Shown here: piece after piece, positions 47,269-59,340 of the stretch
How positions within the stretch are numbered: position 1 is the first letter of the stretch
Layout of the letters: each line of letters opens with the position of its first letter
Assembly: GCA_016802295.1 (NCBI GenBank)
Contig: JAESIW010000154.1
Coordinates: 349,575 to 413,574 of the forward strand
DNA length: 64,000 nucleotides
Direction: 5' to 3'
From: Brachionus rotundiformis
Taxonomy: Eukaryota; Rotifera; Eurotatoria; Ploima; Brachionidae
Notes under the pieces: generated by a model
What the model was told of the DNA's origin: nothing
The model's input: only the letters and a program-made list of their open reading frames with translations
Database searches by the model: none
Translations under genes and position numbers: made by a program

Positions 47269-48510
47269 TTAATGTGAAACAGCCAAATTTATCAATGATC
47301 CTATTGCTGCAAAATAACCCTTTTAAAAATTATAAATTTAGATATTTAATTAATGATTTGTTCCCACTTCATGTCTTAGGAAAAGAGCTTTAATTTTGCC
47401 ATTGGACCAATAATTTAAAGCATGTGACAGCAGTTTTTTTGATAAGCTATTACCTTTGAGAAAATTTCCCACAAATACTACTTTTTCACAATTCTATTCT
47501 AAAATAGAAACTAAACAGCTAAATAATTACAAAAAATTTACATGAGAGATAGCTGACTCTTTTGCCAAAAGGCCAACATTATTCAGAACAGCTAAAAGTG
47601 TTGCCTTTGCCAAGTCTTCTCTTGTAGCTGCTTCTCTTTTCTCCTTAATATGCATCAGACCAAAACTTGCCGCAACTATATCACTTGTCAAACCAAATTT
47701 TACATAGTCTCCACCATATATGTCCAGAACGAGTTTGTCAATTTTGGTATTGTCGCCTTTGTTAGCCAAATCAATGGCTTCTTCATAAGTCTCGCAACCA
47801 GTCAATAGACAACACAATCCTAGGAATGTTCCTCCACCAATACTGGTTCCTGAAACTCTTTTGAAATCCTTGTCAGAATTTACCAACAAAATACTGACCC
47901 CACTGCCAATATTAACCAATATAAAAGGATAAGTATCTGAAAATTTTTTGCTTTTTAAATCAAAATTCGACTTGAGCAAAGGAAAGTTTGCTATTTGGGT
48001 TCCTGGTATATTTGAATCATTGGTCCAAATTTTGAAATAAAAGCACTCTTGATCCAGATTTAAGTTGGCTACAAATTCAATTCCTTGGATAAGCATTTCT
48101 AATTCATCGCATTTTATCCACTTGACATTAAGAGTTTGTGTAATTATCTCCTCAAATTTAAATGCGCCTCCACCAGTAGCATAAATTACAAAAGTTAATA
48201 AATGAAGATTTTTTTTTACACACAGATCAATAAATTTTCTCATACTACTAGTTGGAAAAGTGATAAAGTGAAAATTTCCAAGGCGATTGGCAAGCTTTAT
48301 TGACCTAATCTCGAGATCTACGTCTCTGTGTCCAGTTTCTCCATAAGCTTCATTGCTGACCAGATATTTCCGAATTGCGGATAATATGTCGCCTTGTTCG
48401 ATTTGTTCTTCGCTTGTCAAATCAATTGGTTCAAAGTAGACCAATTTGACCAATGTACCACCGATGTCAATGCCAAACCAGGGAAAATTTTTCTTCTCAA
48501 AATTGTTCAT
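47269..48510 (-). CDS. pantothenate kinase, copy 1, 381 aa
   Basis: Catalyses the first, rate-setting step of coenzyme A synthesis. Exons, 5' to 3': 48510-47542, 47493-47368, 47319-47269, totalling 382 codons. Eukaryotic type II PanK motifs are all present: WFGIDIGGTLVKLVYFEP, YATGGGAFKFE, VKWIKCDELEMLIQG, LVNIGSGVSIL, GTSIGGGTFLGLCCLLTG, IYGGDYVKFGL, VFVGNFL, and HEGYFAAIGSL across the last junction. There is no N-terminal mitochondrial or nuclear extension, so a cytosolic form is expected. A paralogue lies at 61416-62830, and both copies are followed on their upstream side by a fucosyltransferase gene. Confidence 0.93.
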
Positions 48511-50420
48511 TTTAATTATTAAAAAATTCTTGAAATGGAATTTAGGTAATGTAAAACTTTTTTTTTTCTAGAATATAAAAATAGAATTGATATTTATGAA
48601 TGAAAATTTATCATGGAATAGTCGCCTACCGCTTCCTCTAAATTATTTATGTTTTTGAATAATATTTAATAAAGACTCATTATTTAAAAAATTAATTAAT
48701 TTGTTTAAAAATTATAGTTTTTAACATCATGAATCCATTTTTAGCATTAATTAAAAATTTTATTAAGGTTTAAAAAAGAAGAGTATTAATTTAATTAATA
48801 ATGCTTTGATCTTTGATAAATAAAAATTTTATTTTTTTCCGCTGCACGTTTTTAAAGAATTTTGAATCAAAGATTAAAATTTTATAATGAAGATTTTAAT
48901 TAAAAAAGTAAAATTTATCAAAAAATGTATTCAAGAGATAAAAATATTTCCACATATTAATTAAAATTAAATTTATCAAAAGCGAACAGATAAGCTCTAT
49001 TAGTTTTGATGTTACCATTTAAATAAATATTGTAATACTTTCACTGTAATTGTGATAGGGCAAATTAACTGTATCTAGCTGGACTGTTAGATTAGAAAGA
49101 AATTATCTAAATTTCAGTTTATAATAGATACTAAAAAAATTAAATTTGTAATTAACTTTTTCAAAAATTAATATCTCATTTTAAAATTTGATTTTATTAA
49201 ATTTTATTAAAGTAAAATCAGACTTCAAGTCAATAAAAAAACTCTTTTTAAAGCAATTGAATTTGAATACACTTTTTTAAAAAACAAGTCACAAAAAGTG
49301 ACAAAAATAATGATATAAGAAAAAAAATTATGAATTACTTTTTCAATTTCTATTATTTAGAATATTTTGATTTTGATCATTTATCAGAAATTTTGTCATT
49401 TTTGTGACTTAAATTTGACTTAACAACTTTGAACATCACTGATTAAAATATTATTTATATGATTAAATCCTGAAAAAAAATTATTCTTCTTTGAATGCTT
49501 ATTTTTAATAAATAGATGTCTGGTCTAGCGTTGTTCACCAAATCTTTCACTACAGTATAATTGGATCTAGTCTAAAGATATTTATAAAAGACTTGAAAAA
49601 GTAAAAGGACTGTTTACCGGTGTGGCGAGTGTCTGAACAGGATCGAAAATGCTTTCTACACAAATGGCCTTAAGAAGGATTCTTAGGATCACTGGCATTA
49701 AAAATTGCCAAGTAATGAAAATAAGTAAGAACCATAAATAAGTCAATCTATCAAAAAAAGACTACAATAGCTTGGACTTTTACCTAGAATGAAACGAATT
49801 TGAATATCAAACAGAGCTATCAATGGCAACCGCAAGGGCGAAGAAAGATAGGATGACCAGCAATAAATGGATGACTAAAATCACCAAAGAGCTTGCTGAA
49901 ATGAAAATGACATGGGGAGAAGGCACAGGTAAGCAAGGGTGAAGGCATATGATCGATTTGAGTGAAAATAATGACCATTAAAAGTAATGACCCTATGCTT
50001 CACAAAAAGCTTATAATAATTTTTAAAAAAAAATCAAGATTTTCATATATGTGCTAGAAAAAATTATCTTATTCATTTATTTTATCAATTTTTATTCAAT
50101 TTTAAATGTCAGATTTATGGTCAGTTCTCGAAAATTTCTAAAAAAAATGTGATTAATTAACATGTAATTATTATAGTTAGGAATTTTTTTTTGATTATTA
50201 ATTAAATTATATTCTAAAATTCGGATCTAAATTTTATCTAAATTTAAAATATAACAAGACTGAAAAATTGTTAATTTTATTATGAATTAAATTATAAAAC
50301 CAAATAATAATTTTTTCCTAATATAAAATATAAAATTGTTTTCTTCTATATCTATTAAATAAAATATTTAATCGAAAAATTTATCTTTTAGGCACCAAAA
50401 AAATTTATTCAAAAGTTAAA
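48511..50420. other. spacer between PANK copy 1 and capping enzyme, with LINE tail
   Basis: 1.9 kb between divergent genes, AT-rich, containing the LINE relic 49610-49990. No other coding sequence recognised. Confidence 0.5.
49610..49990 (+). mobile_element. LINE relic, C-terminal tail of ORF2
   Basis: Translation with shifts gives AFYTNGLRRILRITGIKN, then KKRLQ-LGLLPRM, then MTWGE. This is the F..CLRRIL.I.W ... RRLRWLGHVLRM ... L.W.EA pattern ending many non-LTR retrotransposon polyproteins. Several stops interrupt it. Its tail type differs from the CR1/jockey-like relics elsewhere in the window, so more than one LINE lineage has inserted here. Confidence 0.7.
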
Positions 50421-53400
50421 ATGTCTAAGAGACCATTTGATTCACTTAAGCTTCCCAACAGATGGCTTTACTGTCCCAGAAAATCAGAAACTTTAATTGG
50501 TTTGATTTGACAGCATGGTCCAAAAATAAATCTAAATAAATTATTGCTTTTAGTTGATAAATTTGTGGCTTTCAAAGTACCTTTATCCATCAAATTTAAT
50601 CCCAATGTTCCACCTGAGTGCCGCTTTAACATTCAAATGCTGATTGATTCAGCTAAAAAAAATTTTCATGTAAATTTTTGAAAATCGTAATTTATTATCT
50701 AATAATAATAAAAATAGAAAAAAATTGGGTTGATAATAGATCTGACAAATACCAACCGATTTTACGAAGCTGAAAAAGAGGTAAAAGAGCAAGGAATACG
50801 CTATGTTAAGATTCAATGCAAGGGCCACGGTGAAACTCCGACCAAAGATAATACAGATCTGTTCCTGAACATAGTTGAATCCTTCATAACCAAAAATCCA
50901 CTTGATCTTATCGGAGTTCACTGCACACATGGTTTCAATCGAACCGGATTTCTTATCTGTTCTTATCTAGTAGAAAAATTGGATTTCAGTGTGGACATGG
51001 CTGTGTCTCTGTTTGCACAGGCACGTCCTCCTGGAATTTACAAACAAGACTATTTGAACGAGTTGTTCCAGCGCTATGATCCCGACGCCCAAGTGCCAAA
51101 TGCACCACTACTTCCAAACTGGGAAACAGAAGAAGAAATTCCAGTTGCTGCTGAAAAAGAGTCTAGTTTATCGGATGACGATGACTTTGATTTCGATTAC
51201 CAACCTTCAACGAATGCATCCAAAAAGACCAAGTTTTCTCATCCAAAACAATCTCGGAAAGAAGATACAAAACTAAATCCAGTCTTTGCCGATCCTGATT
51301 TAGTTGGTGTTGAACCATGTGCTGATCCAGATGAAATCTCTCGAGTTCGCATTGAAACACAAAATATTTGCAATTGGAATGGAGCCGGCTTTCCAGGCTC
51401 ACAACCTGTCTCTATGGACCTAAAAAATATCACCTTTTTGCTGCAAAAAAAGTACAGAGTAAGCTGGAAAGCTGACGGAACTAGGCATGTTTTTTTTATT
51501 TTAATTTAATATCAAAATTTAACTTTATTCCAATTATCTTATTTAAATTTGCCAATCGCTCAGTCAAAATATTTAATTTCTGAAAAAAATCAGATCTAAT
51601 CCAAAGTGAGTCCAAATTTTTTTGGACAATTATCTTTTCACAAAAATAACCACTTTTTTGAGGTTTTAGGTACAATTTATTAATTTAAATCAAAAAGAAA
51701 ACAAAAAATAATATTTATTTTTATTATTAATTAATTAATTAGTATATATAAGAATTTACAGAGGATCATTTGTGTTTTTTAGATGGTTTTGGACAAAAAA
51801 ACTCTTAATAGTCTTTAAAGATTTCTTATGACTCATAAATCCTTTTGTTCAAAGATCTCTATTAACTTAAAAAACATAGGCTTTTTGATTTTTTCTGAAT
51901 CTTACTCATTGACAAAAATAACAGATCCTTGGGCGATCCCAATTGTTATCTCTAGCCATTTAGATTTAGAGTGACCAAACACCAATAATCACAAACAATT
52001 ATCTGTGATACCATATTTATCTAACTTTAAAAGTAACTTATGACACAACCGGTCAAACACTTTTGAAAAAAAGGTGTATACCATGTGAATATAATTATTA
52101 CCCTAAGCAAGCTCAAATGCTTTAGGATCAATACTTTCAATCGATTATGCTGCACTATAAGATAATCAACCAGCTTTTGGACCATGGATCAAAGTTCATT
52201 TCACCCATTTAAAACAAAATTATAATTTTGATGTCCTAGCTTATTTTTCACATTGCACCTACGACCATTCTTGAAAATCGGGACAATATGCTCTCTCTTC
52301 CAGACTTCTGGTATCATAATTTAATAATCAGATATAATGGCACAGAGACAACTTCAGCTAAATTCGTCAAAAAATGCGAACTCAAACCATCTACTCTCGC
52401 GCTTTTTGAACCATATTTTCCTTTTATTTTCTTAAAGATTATTGAAAATAATATTGTCTTTTATAAAAATAATTAATACTTTATTTATTACTATATATAT
52501 TTTTGGAGCTTTTTAATTTTAAAAATTTTTGACTCATTAATGAAGCGATTTATGAAATAATTAAACTTTTTTGATAATTCTGGCCATTAATTAATTAATA
52601 CTAAAGGTATCTTATGTATGTGAATGGAAGAGGTCGCATTTACATGCTCGACAGAGACAATTCAGTCTTTTGTGTTCACAGTTTATCTTTTCCGGACCGT
52701 GCTGACCTCGATAGGCACCTAACCAGCACACTTGTTGATGGAGTAAATGCGAGTGTTAAGCTTTTAATTGTCATTAAGGATTTAAAATTAAAAGGAATTT
52801 GTGGTGGACAAAGATCCAAAAAGTGGAGCCAATATACCAAGATTTCTGATCTATGATATTGTCAAGTTCGAGGATGAGCAAATAGGTCAATCAAACTTTG
52901 ATGTTCGGATGCAGTGCATAGACCGTGAAATAATTGGACCAAGGCACGAGGCGTTGCGCGTTGGTAAGATAAATAGAGCAATGGAACCATTCAGTGTAAG
53001 GAAAAAAGACTTTTTTCCCATAATGCACACTATTAAGCTATTAAGTCCGGAATTCGAAAAACAGCTGACACACGGAATCGACGGCCTTATCTATCAGCCA
53101 GTTGATGATCCTTACAAATGTGGTAGATGCGACTCGATTCTCAAGTGGAAGCCGCCTTCGATGAACTCGGTCGATTTCAGACTTGAAATAGTCGAGCACC
53201 AAGAAATTGGGTAAAAAGCAATGAATTTTTTGTCCATTTTAATATTTCTGTGTAGAGGTTTGCCAGAGAAAAAAGGTCTTTTGTATGTAAATGGTTATGA
53301 TAGACCATTTTCGACCATGCGCGTAACCAAAGCCATCAAAGACTTAAATGGCAAGATAATAGAATGTAGATGGTTTAACAATCAGTGGGATTTTATGAGA

Positions 53401-53619
53401 GAAAGGGTTGACAAGTCTTATCCAAATCATTACAATACTGCCATGGGTAAATAATCATAGAAAAATTATAAAAATGTATGATAATTTTTAAAAGCTGTAT
53501 GTGAAAGTATAAAAAATCCGGTCACACAAGAAATATTGATAGATGTCATACGGCAGGCCGAGAGAAATAAAATGGCACCTCCTCCAGCACCATACCAAAG
53601 TTATTCAAGTGCTTATTAA
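50421..53619 (+). CDS. RNGTT: mRNA capping enzyme (RNA triphosphatase + guanylyltransferase), 609 aa
   Basis: Two-domain nuclear enzyme that caps RNA polymerase II transcripts. Exons 50421-50499, 50554-50669, 50718-51484, 52607-52742, 52795-53210, 53256-53446, 53495-53619 sum to 610 codons. Triphosphatase domain: VHCTHGFNRTGFLI, the HCx5RTG cysteine-phosphatase loop. An acidic linker (about residues 215-265) follows. Guanylyltransferase: nucleophile Lys in WKADGTR, then LMYVNGRGRIYML, PRFLIYDIVKF, HGIDGLIYQPVDDPY and ILKWKPPSMNSVDF; motif order and length match animal capping enzymes. The intron inside the active-site motif (ADGTR|YLMYVNG, 51485-52606) starts with GC, is 1122 nt long and contains a LINE relic; all others are about 50 nt with GT. 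Confidence 0.96.
51890..52360 (-). mobile_element. LINE relic inside the capping-enzyme intron
   Basis: Minus-strand translation gives VWKREHIVPIFKNGRR, the usual WK.S.IVPIFKKGD entry motif of non-LTR reverse transcriptase, followed by further RT-like pieces broken by stops. It lies antisense to the host gene and explains most of the size of the intron. Confidence 0.7.
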
Positions 53620-54245
53620 AAATGATCTCCGAATTAATATAAATAGCTTAAATTTTACTTAATTATTGTATAATTTTGATCAATAAATTCTTTTTTGATT
53701 CTTTAAGATATTTTTTGATGGACAAATTGTTTAATTGAAAAATAAAATCTCAAAATAAATATCCTATCAATAAAGTTATCTAATTTATTGAAAAATGATA
53801 TCTCTAATTTCTAATTTGAATAAATTCTTGTAATTCGTCTTAAAATTTTAAGAATGATTAGATAAAAATATGTTTTCTGTTTTTCAAAACTTATTGATAT
53901 CAAATATTTTTTAAAATTTTTTTAATCAAATTTAAGACTTTAAATTTTCTATAGTTTATTTATCTTTCTAATTACTTTAAATAAAAAACTAATCCTTTGA
54001 TCTAAATTAAAAAACCCCTAGTTAAGTAAGTTAAAATAATGTTTCAAGCTCAGCAAGTTTTTTTATCGTCAAAAATAATTAGTTTATAACTTAAGTTTTT
54101 TATTGTCAAAATAAACATATAATTTTAAATTGGTAGATGTTTTGATAAAGACAAAAAAATCAAAAAAGGTAGATTCAAGTAAATTAGGAGATAATTTAAT
54201 TAAATAATTGAATAAATAAAAATCAAAAATTAAAAAATTGAATGA
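53620..54245. other. convergent 3' spacer, capping enzyme / fucosyltransferase
   Basis: 0.6 kb of AT-rich sequence with AATAAA words suitable for both 3' ends (for example near 53682). Nothing else seen. Confidence 0.5.
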
Positions 54246-55565
54246 CTAGATACAAAAACCGATAAGATTAGCAGCCTTTACTTTCAGGAAATTTTCATTC
54301 TCATCCCAACAATCTTTAAAAGAATCAAACCACTCACTAATCTTCCATTTACGATTATGTTCATGATTATTAAGATAAGTCTCATTATGAAGATATTGAC
54401 ATAATCTACAAAATTGCTCTCTCTGAAAAAATGACTGTGGCCATCTTTTTAAATCGGTTGAAATTTCCAATTTTCTCAAATTTTGCTCAATTCTGTTGAC
54501 TAAGTCGACTTTCCACTTGAAATATTCCAAATAGGCTGTCTGGTTGCCATCCAAATAAATCAAATAATCAGCTAGTTCTTTGGCGCTCTTGAAATTTTCT
54601 GTGTTTATGTAAAAGGTGTCGAATGGCGCATCTTTTTTGTATTGGTAATCTCTGGCACCACGGACAATGGGCACTGTGTGAACATCGAATATAAAATCTG
54701 GATTATACAAGCCCCAAAACTTTTCTGAAATGTAATCATTGCACAAACTGTTCTCAAAAGCAAGTCGAAATTTGTATCTATTGGTAAACTTTTTGAAGCA
54801 ATCTGGACCATGACCAGCACTGCAAGGCTCCTTTTTTTCCTCTTCATGAAAGTTCTTCGAGCACTTTCCAAATACGTCAACTTTCATGTGCTTCATAAGC
54901 TCTTTGACGTAATCTTCACGTTTCGAGTTTGTTTCACAATGACTCACAAACCAAACAACAGAAGCTTGAGCTGACTTTGAGCTTAGATCTTGGATGTCTT
55001 TGAGCAAATTTGTCTTTTTTCTTCGAGATTGGTACTCATCAACATAAACTGATTCATGCTCCATTTGAGACCAATTTCGGAAGAATTTGTAGTCTAGGAC
55101 AATGTCGCTGTCTTTTTTGAATGTAGCAGTCAAATTGAACCAATTGTCCAAATCTCTCAATTGGTAATAGCTCGAACAATGTGATAGTCTCTGCGGTTCC
55201 ATGGTGTAATACATCCAAATTTGTTTCGGATTTCGCTTGTAATTTTTGAATGAAGTGTACCACAAATTTGGTGCATGAACTACCACTGCATCAGCACTTT
55301 CTTCTGGTAAATGAACTAGACTAGTGGAACGGAAAGCAAAGCACCTGCTTTCTGGACAACCTTGAAAAGGTAATCTCCCAAGTTCGCTAAACATCCAATT
55401 ATTGTAGTGAAACATAGCTGTTATCAGCTGGACAGATTTAAGATTTTGGGAATGAATTTTTTTCACAGTTCGCTCATATTTTGGTAGGATAAAATTAAAC
55501 CCTACAAAATATAAAAAAACTACTAATATAACAACATGGTACAATTTTCTGATTTTATAATTCAT
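54246..55565 (-). CDS. GT10 alpha-1,3-fucosyltransferase, copy 1, 439 aa
   Basis: Golgi type II enzyme that transfers fucose from GDP-fucose to GlcNAc in glycans. Intronless. Signal anchor at residues 9-28 (YHVVILVVFLYFVGFNFIL). Donor-side motif YKFRLAFENSLCNDYISEKFW, the GT10 signature, then YNPDFIFDVHTVPIVRGA and PFDTFYINTENFKSAKELADYL. Middle part has the usual KQIWMYYTMEPQ and VVWFVSHCETNSKREDYV. The Cys-containing C-terminus (CRLCQYLHNET) follows. Its paralogue at the right window edge is almost identical at DNA level over part of the catalytic domain but diverges in the last 80 residues. Confidence 0.93.
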   Translation of the reverse strand: MNYKIRKLYHVVILVVFLYFVGFNFILPKYERTVKKIHSQNLKSVQLITAMFHYNNWMFSELGRLPFQGCPESRCFAFRSTSLVHLPEESADAVVVHAPNLWYTSFKNYKRNPKQIWMYYTMEPQRLSHCSSYYQLRDLDNWFNLTATFKKDSDIVLDYKFFRNWSQMEHESVYVDEYQSRRKKTNLLKDIQDLSSKSAQASVVWFVSHCETNSKREDYVKELMKHMKVDVFGKCSKNFHEEEKKEPCSAGHGPDCFKKFTNRYKFRLAFENSLCNDYISEKFWGLYNPDFIFDVHTVPIVRGARDYQYKKDAPFDTFYINTENFKSAKELADYLIYLDGNQTAYLEYFKWKVDLVNRIEQNLRKLEISTDLKRWPQSFFQREQFCRLCQYLHNETYLNNHEHNRKWKISEWFDSFKDCWDENENFLKVKAANLIGFCI

Positions 55566-57905
55566 ATCTCCTTTTAGTCTTTTATTTTTTAAGAATTTTT
55601 GCCAAAAAAAATAATTTTTTAGTTTAATTTAAAAACTCATTAAGCTCTAAGGTAAAACAAAACCAAAATTATAGTAACCTAACAAAAAATAATATCACAA
55701 CTTTTAAAAAGGTTTTTTAAAATTTTCATTCTTTGATTTACAATATATTTAGACTTCTATTAATAAAAGTTAAAGAGTAAATAAATTCTCATTTGAAAAA
55801 AATTAATCTAAATTCTATATAATAATTAATTTTAAAACTTTAGAAATAAATTAATAAGATTAGTGACAATTAAAAAAATAATCTTTACTTTAATTATTTC
55901 ATGAGAAAATCAGTCACCTACCAACTTTTTTTATAAATTAGATATAAATTTTTAAATAAGTATCATCTAAGAAAAGAAATTATTTGATCAATTTAAAATA
56001 TATTTTTAAGACATTATCTTCATATTCAATGATTAATTGGATAGTAATCAATTAAAAAAATTTTAAAAGCTTAATTATGTTAATTTTCTTTAAAGGTAGT
56101 TCTAAAGAAAATTTTGAAGCTAGCTCTATTCGATCTTAATTTATTTTTAATTTGAAATTTATGCCTTTGGAAAAAGTTAATTACGACACAACAACTAAAT
56201 TTCTGATACTATTAAATTGTTTAAATAATTTTAAAGAAAAATCATTAGTATGATTCATAAAAAATTTTCCAATTTTTTTGATTAACATAGACGGTTGTTT
56301 AAAAATTGATTTTTAAATTCATTTTATTTAAATTAAATTTCAAAAAAGTACAGGTTGACTTAAATCCTGAAGCCAAAAATTCAATTAATTAACATATACA
56401 TATATTTGCTAATTTTTGTTTATTATTAAACTAATCACCGGATTTTGTAAATATTATTTTAGAGTAAAAAATTTTCGCTTATTTAATGAAGTGGAAATTT
56501 AAAAAATCAAATCTTAACTGAGTTAAAAATAGTAGAAATTTTTTCAATTTCATATTTTAATTCCATGAAAAAAATAAGATTGTAGATTGAAAAGTACAAT
56601 AAACCTCATGTCTACATGACACTTTTCTCTTAAATTTTAAAAATCTTAATAAAAACGATGGTGAAAAAAAATGAAATGTTTTGTCACTCTTTACAGGATC
56701 TTTATAGAAATTGGTATTTTATTGAAAATGTTTTGACCAGTCATAGTCAAAATTATTGACACATAATATGGAAACAAGAAAGAAAATGGTTTTTTTATAA
56801 TAAATTTTGGACAATTCAGTCTGGTGAAATTGAATAGGTTTTAGAAAGTATGCTTTAAGATCAATTGTTAATCAGCAGAGTATTGTAAAAAAGTATTAGA
56901 AATCACTTATTAATCCTTTTTTTGGATACTTATATTTAATTTGATATCTAGATCTGAACCAAAAAAGGACAGAAATCATTTTAATTGATAAAGTATATTA
57001 TGACATTTTTATTTAACCAGAATTCTAAATATTTTAACCAAGGTTCGATCAAGAATACAACATGGATACAGTTTATTAATTAAGATCAATTAAATATCTT
57101 GTATTAATAATTTATAGTAGTTCTTGATTTTTTTATTAGCCAATTTTCCAGCAATTTTTATGTTCAATCAAATATTAATTTTTCTAAAAAAATTAATATA
57201 AATACTGACCAAAAAACTATTGACCAAAGAGGTCAACTTTCAGAAACAAGACCTGGACCACAACAAAGTGAAAATATTAAAGATTTGTCAAGTCCAGATC
57301 CATTGAATCAGATTGAACACTTTAACCAAAACCATCAGCTCTTGAACTTGTTTATTTCAATGAAATTTCAATGGGCCAATTTCAAATAAATAAGCTTCTC
57401 GAAAAATTCTGTCTAGAGGTGGTTAATTAAAATAGCAAAGCAGCAGAAAAAAAAGATTGACCAAAATAGTTAGTGGTTTTGGACACTTTTATCTTTTTTT
57501 CCCAATTTTTTTAGTATGATTTTTGATTATAGTTCAGAACAATGTAATTTTGTGTTGGTAAAACATATCTCTTTAGATTCAATTCTTATTCAAAAAAATA
57601 TTTAGATTCATTAAAAAGAATTTTTTTACCATCTTTTAGTATAAAACTTAAATGAACCAAATGCATCGAAAAAGTTAACCAAATTGTTAAGATTAATGTA
57701 AGAAAATGAAGACAAAATGAATGAACACATATCAAAAAATACATAGTTTAAATCGAATTTTAAAAATAACTAAAATTATTAAATTTAAATTAAAATTAAA
57801 CTAACTATATGATGATGTGTCGATAAATTTTCGACATAATTCATATACCAATTCTTACTTTATTCTAAACAAAACATTTTTAAATTTAAGATTAGTTTAG
57901 ACAAA
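55566..57905. other. 2.3-kb spacer between FUT copy 1 and the p24 gene
   Basis: Divergent promoter region of the two genes, AT-rich. The stretch 57110-57388 reads open on the plus strand for about 90 codons with protein-like content (IDQRGQLSETRPGPQQSENI, LSSPDPLNQIEHFNQNHQLL) but has no ATG and no known domain; it may be an exon or relic. Confidence 0.45.
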
Positions 57906-58724
57906 ATGAAAGTTGTCCTATTAGCCCTTATTTCAATCACATACCTCTCTACGGTACACTCACTTTACTTTCACATAAGAGAAACTGAACGAAAATGTTT
58001 CATAGAGGAAGTACCAGATGAGACGTTGGTAGTTGGTAATAAAGAATACTTAAAGGAAATAAATTTTATTGATTGCTTTGCTAATATTAAATAGGAAAGT
58101 ACAAGGTTCAAATATTTGACAGAGAGGCAAATGATTATTTGCCAACACCGCACGGCATTGGTATGCATGTTGAAGTAAGAGATCCCGAGGAAAAAATTAT
58201 TCTCTCAAAAGTAACCAACTTTGAAGATTTGGTACAGAACTTATTTAATAAAATTTCTAGTTGTATAGCTCTGAGGGTCGTTTTTCGTTTACTACCCACA
58301 TGCCTGGTGAACATGTAATTTGTTTGTACTCTAACTCTACGGCTTGGTTTGGCGGTGGCAACTTGAGAGTGCATTTGGATATTGAAGTTGGTGAGCATGC
58401 CGTTGATTACAACGAGCTTGCAGGCAAAGAAAAATTGACCGAGCTTCAACTCAGAGTAAGACAATTGCTTGACCAAGTTGAGCAAATCAGTAAAGAACAA
58501 AATTATCAAAGAGTGAGATTAATTTTTTTTTTAATCGATAAAAAAATTAATTTAATAATTAAAAAAATTTAAAGTATAGAGAAGAAAAATTCAGAGGCAC
58601 CAGCGAGTCAACTAATCAACGAGTGTTCTGGTGGTCGATTGCTCAATTATCAGTTCTTGTTGTCACTGGTCTGTGGCAAATGAGACATTTAAAGAAATTT
58701 TTTGAAGCAAAAAAACTTGTTTAA
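57906..58724 (+). CDS. p24 cargo receptor, alpha subfamily (TMED4/TMED9-like), 215 aa
   Basis: Single-pass ER-Golgi vesicle protein of COPI/COPII carriers. Exons 57906-58035, 58095-58210, 58261-58512, 58575-58724, totalling 216 codons. Signal peptide (VVLLALISITYLSTVHSLYF), then the GOLD domain with RETERKCFIEEVPDET and paired Cys (second in HVICLYSNST). Coiled coil (LTELQLRVRQLLDQVEQI), the strongly conserved NYQRYREEKFRGTSESTNQR, a transmembrane segment (WWSIAQLSVLVVTGLWQM) and the cytosolic tail RHLKKFFEAKKLV, whose terminal KKLV is the COPI retrieval signal. The tail and length identify the alpha subfamily. Upstream of PANK copy 2 on the opposite strand. Confidence 0.95.
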
Positions 58725-59340
58725 AATATATTATATTAATAATAATTTTTATTTTTATGTTAAGTTATTTTAAATTCGGTATAAAATTCAACTGCCAGTC
58801 CAAAGCCGAAAGTCGACCATTAATATCTCAAATTAAATTCTTTCGGTTTTTTCCTTTCAATAATTAGTTTAAATAAAAAACAAAATTTTTTCCTGTTTTA
58901 TTTTTTTAATTAATATAATGAATAATTTATTATATTTTTGATTTTTATTTTTGGTATTGAGGTTGGTTAAAATTTGATAAAAAAAAAAGAATTCCTTATG
59001 TGGTCTTTTATTTTTTTGATGATTTGCAAAGAGAAATGAAATTTTACAAATAAACAGTTACTTTCTAAATTTAGATAATTTTTAAAAATTAAAATACTCT
59101 TGACCAGCAGCAAAACTTTTAACTTTTGGAGCATAAACAGCACTGTTTGATAATTTTTTCCAATTATATACCACCCGATTAATTAGATAATTCCCTTCTC
59201 GCGCTTTAATGGTTCCAAAAGTATCTTTTTGGATCCAGACTGGAACTCTGATAGAGAATTACTTCATTATTGAGTTTAAATTATTTCATAAATTTGCATC
59301 GAATATTGAAAAACTTTCATATTCTTTGGTTTAAATAGTT
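58725..59340. other. 3' flank of the p24 gene
   Basis: AT-rich, with AATAAA-type signals. The part 59100-59270 is more complex and may belong to the LINE fragment that follows, but no motif is clear. Confidence 0.4.
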
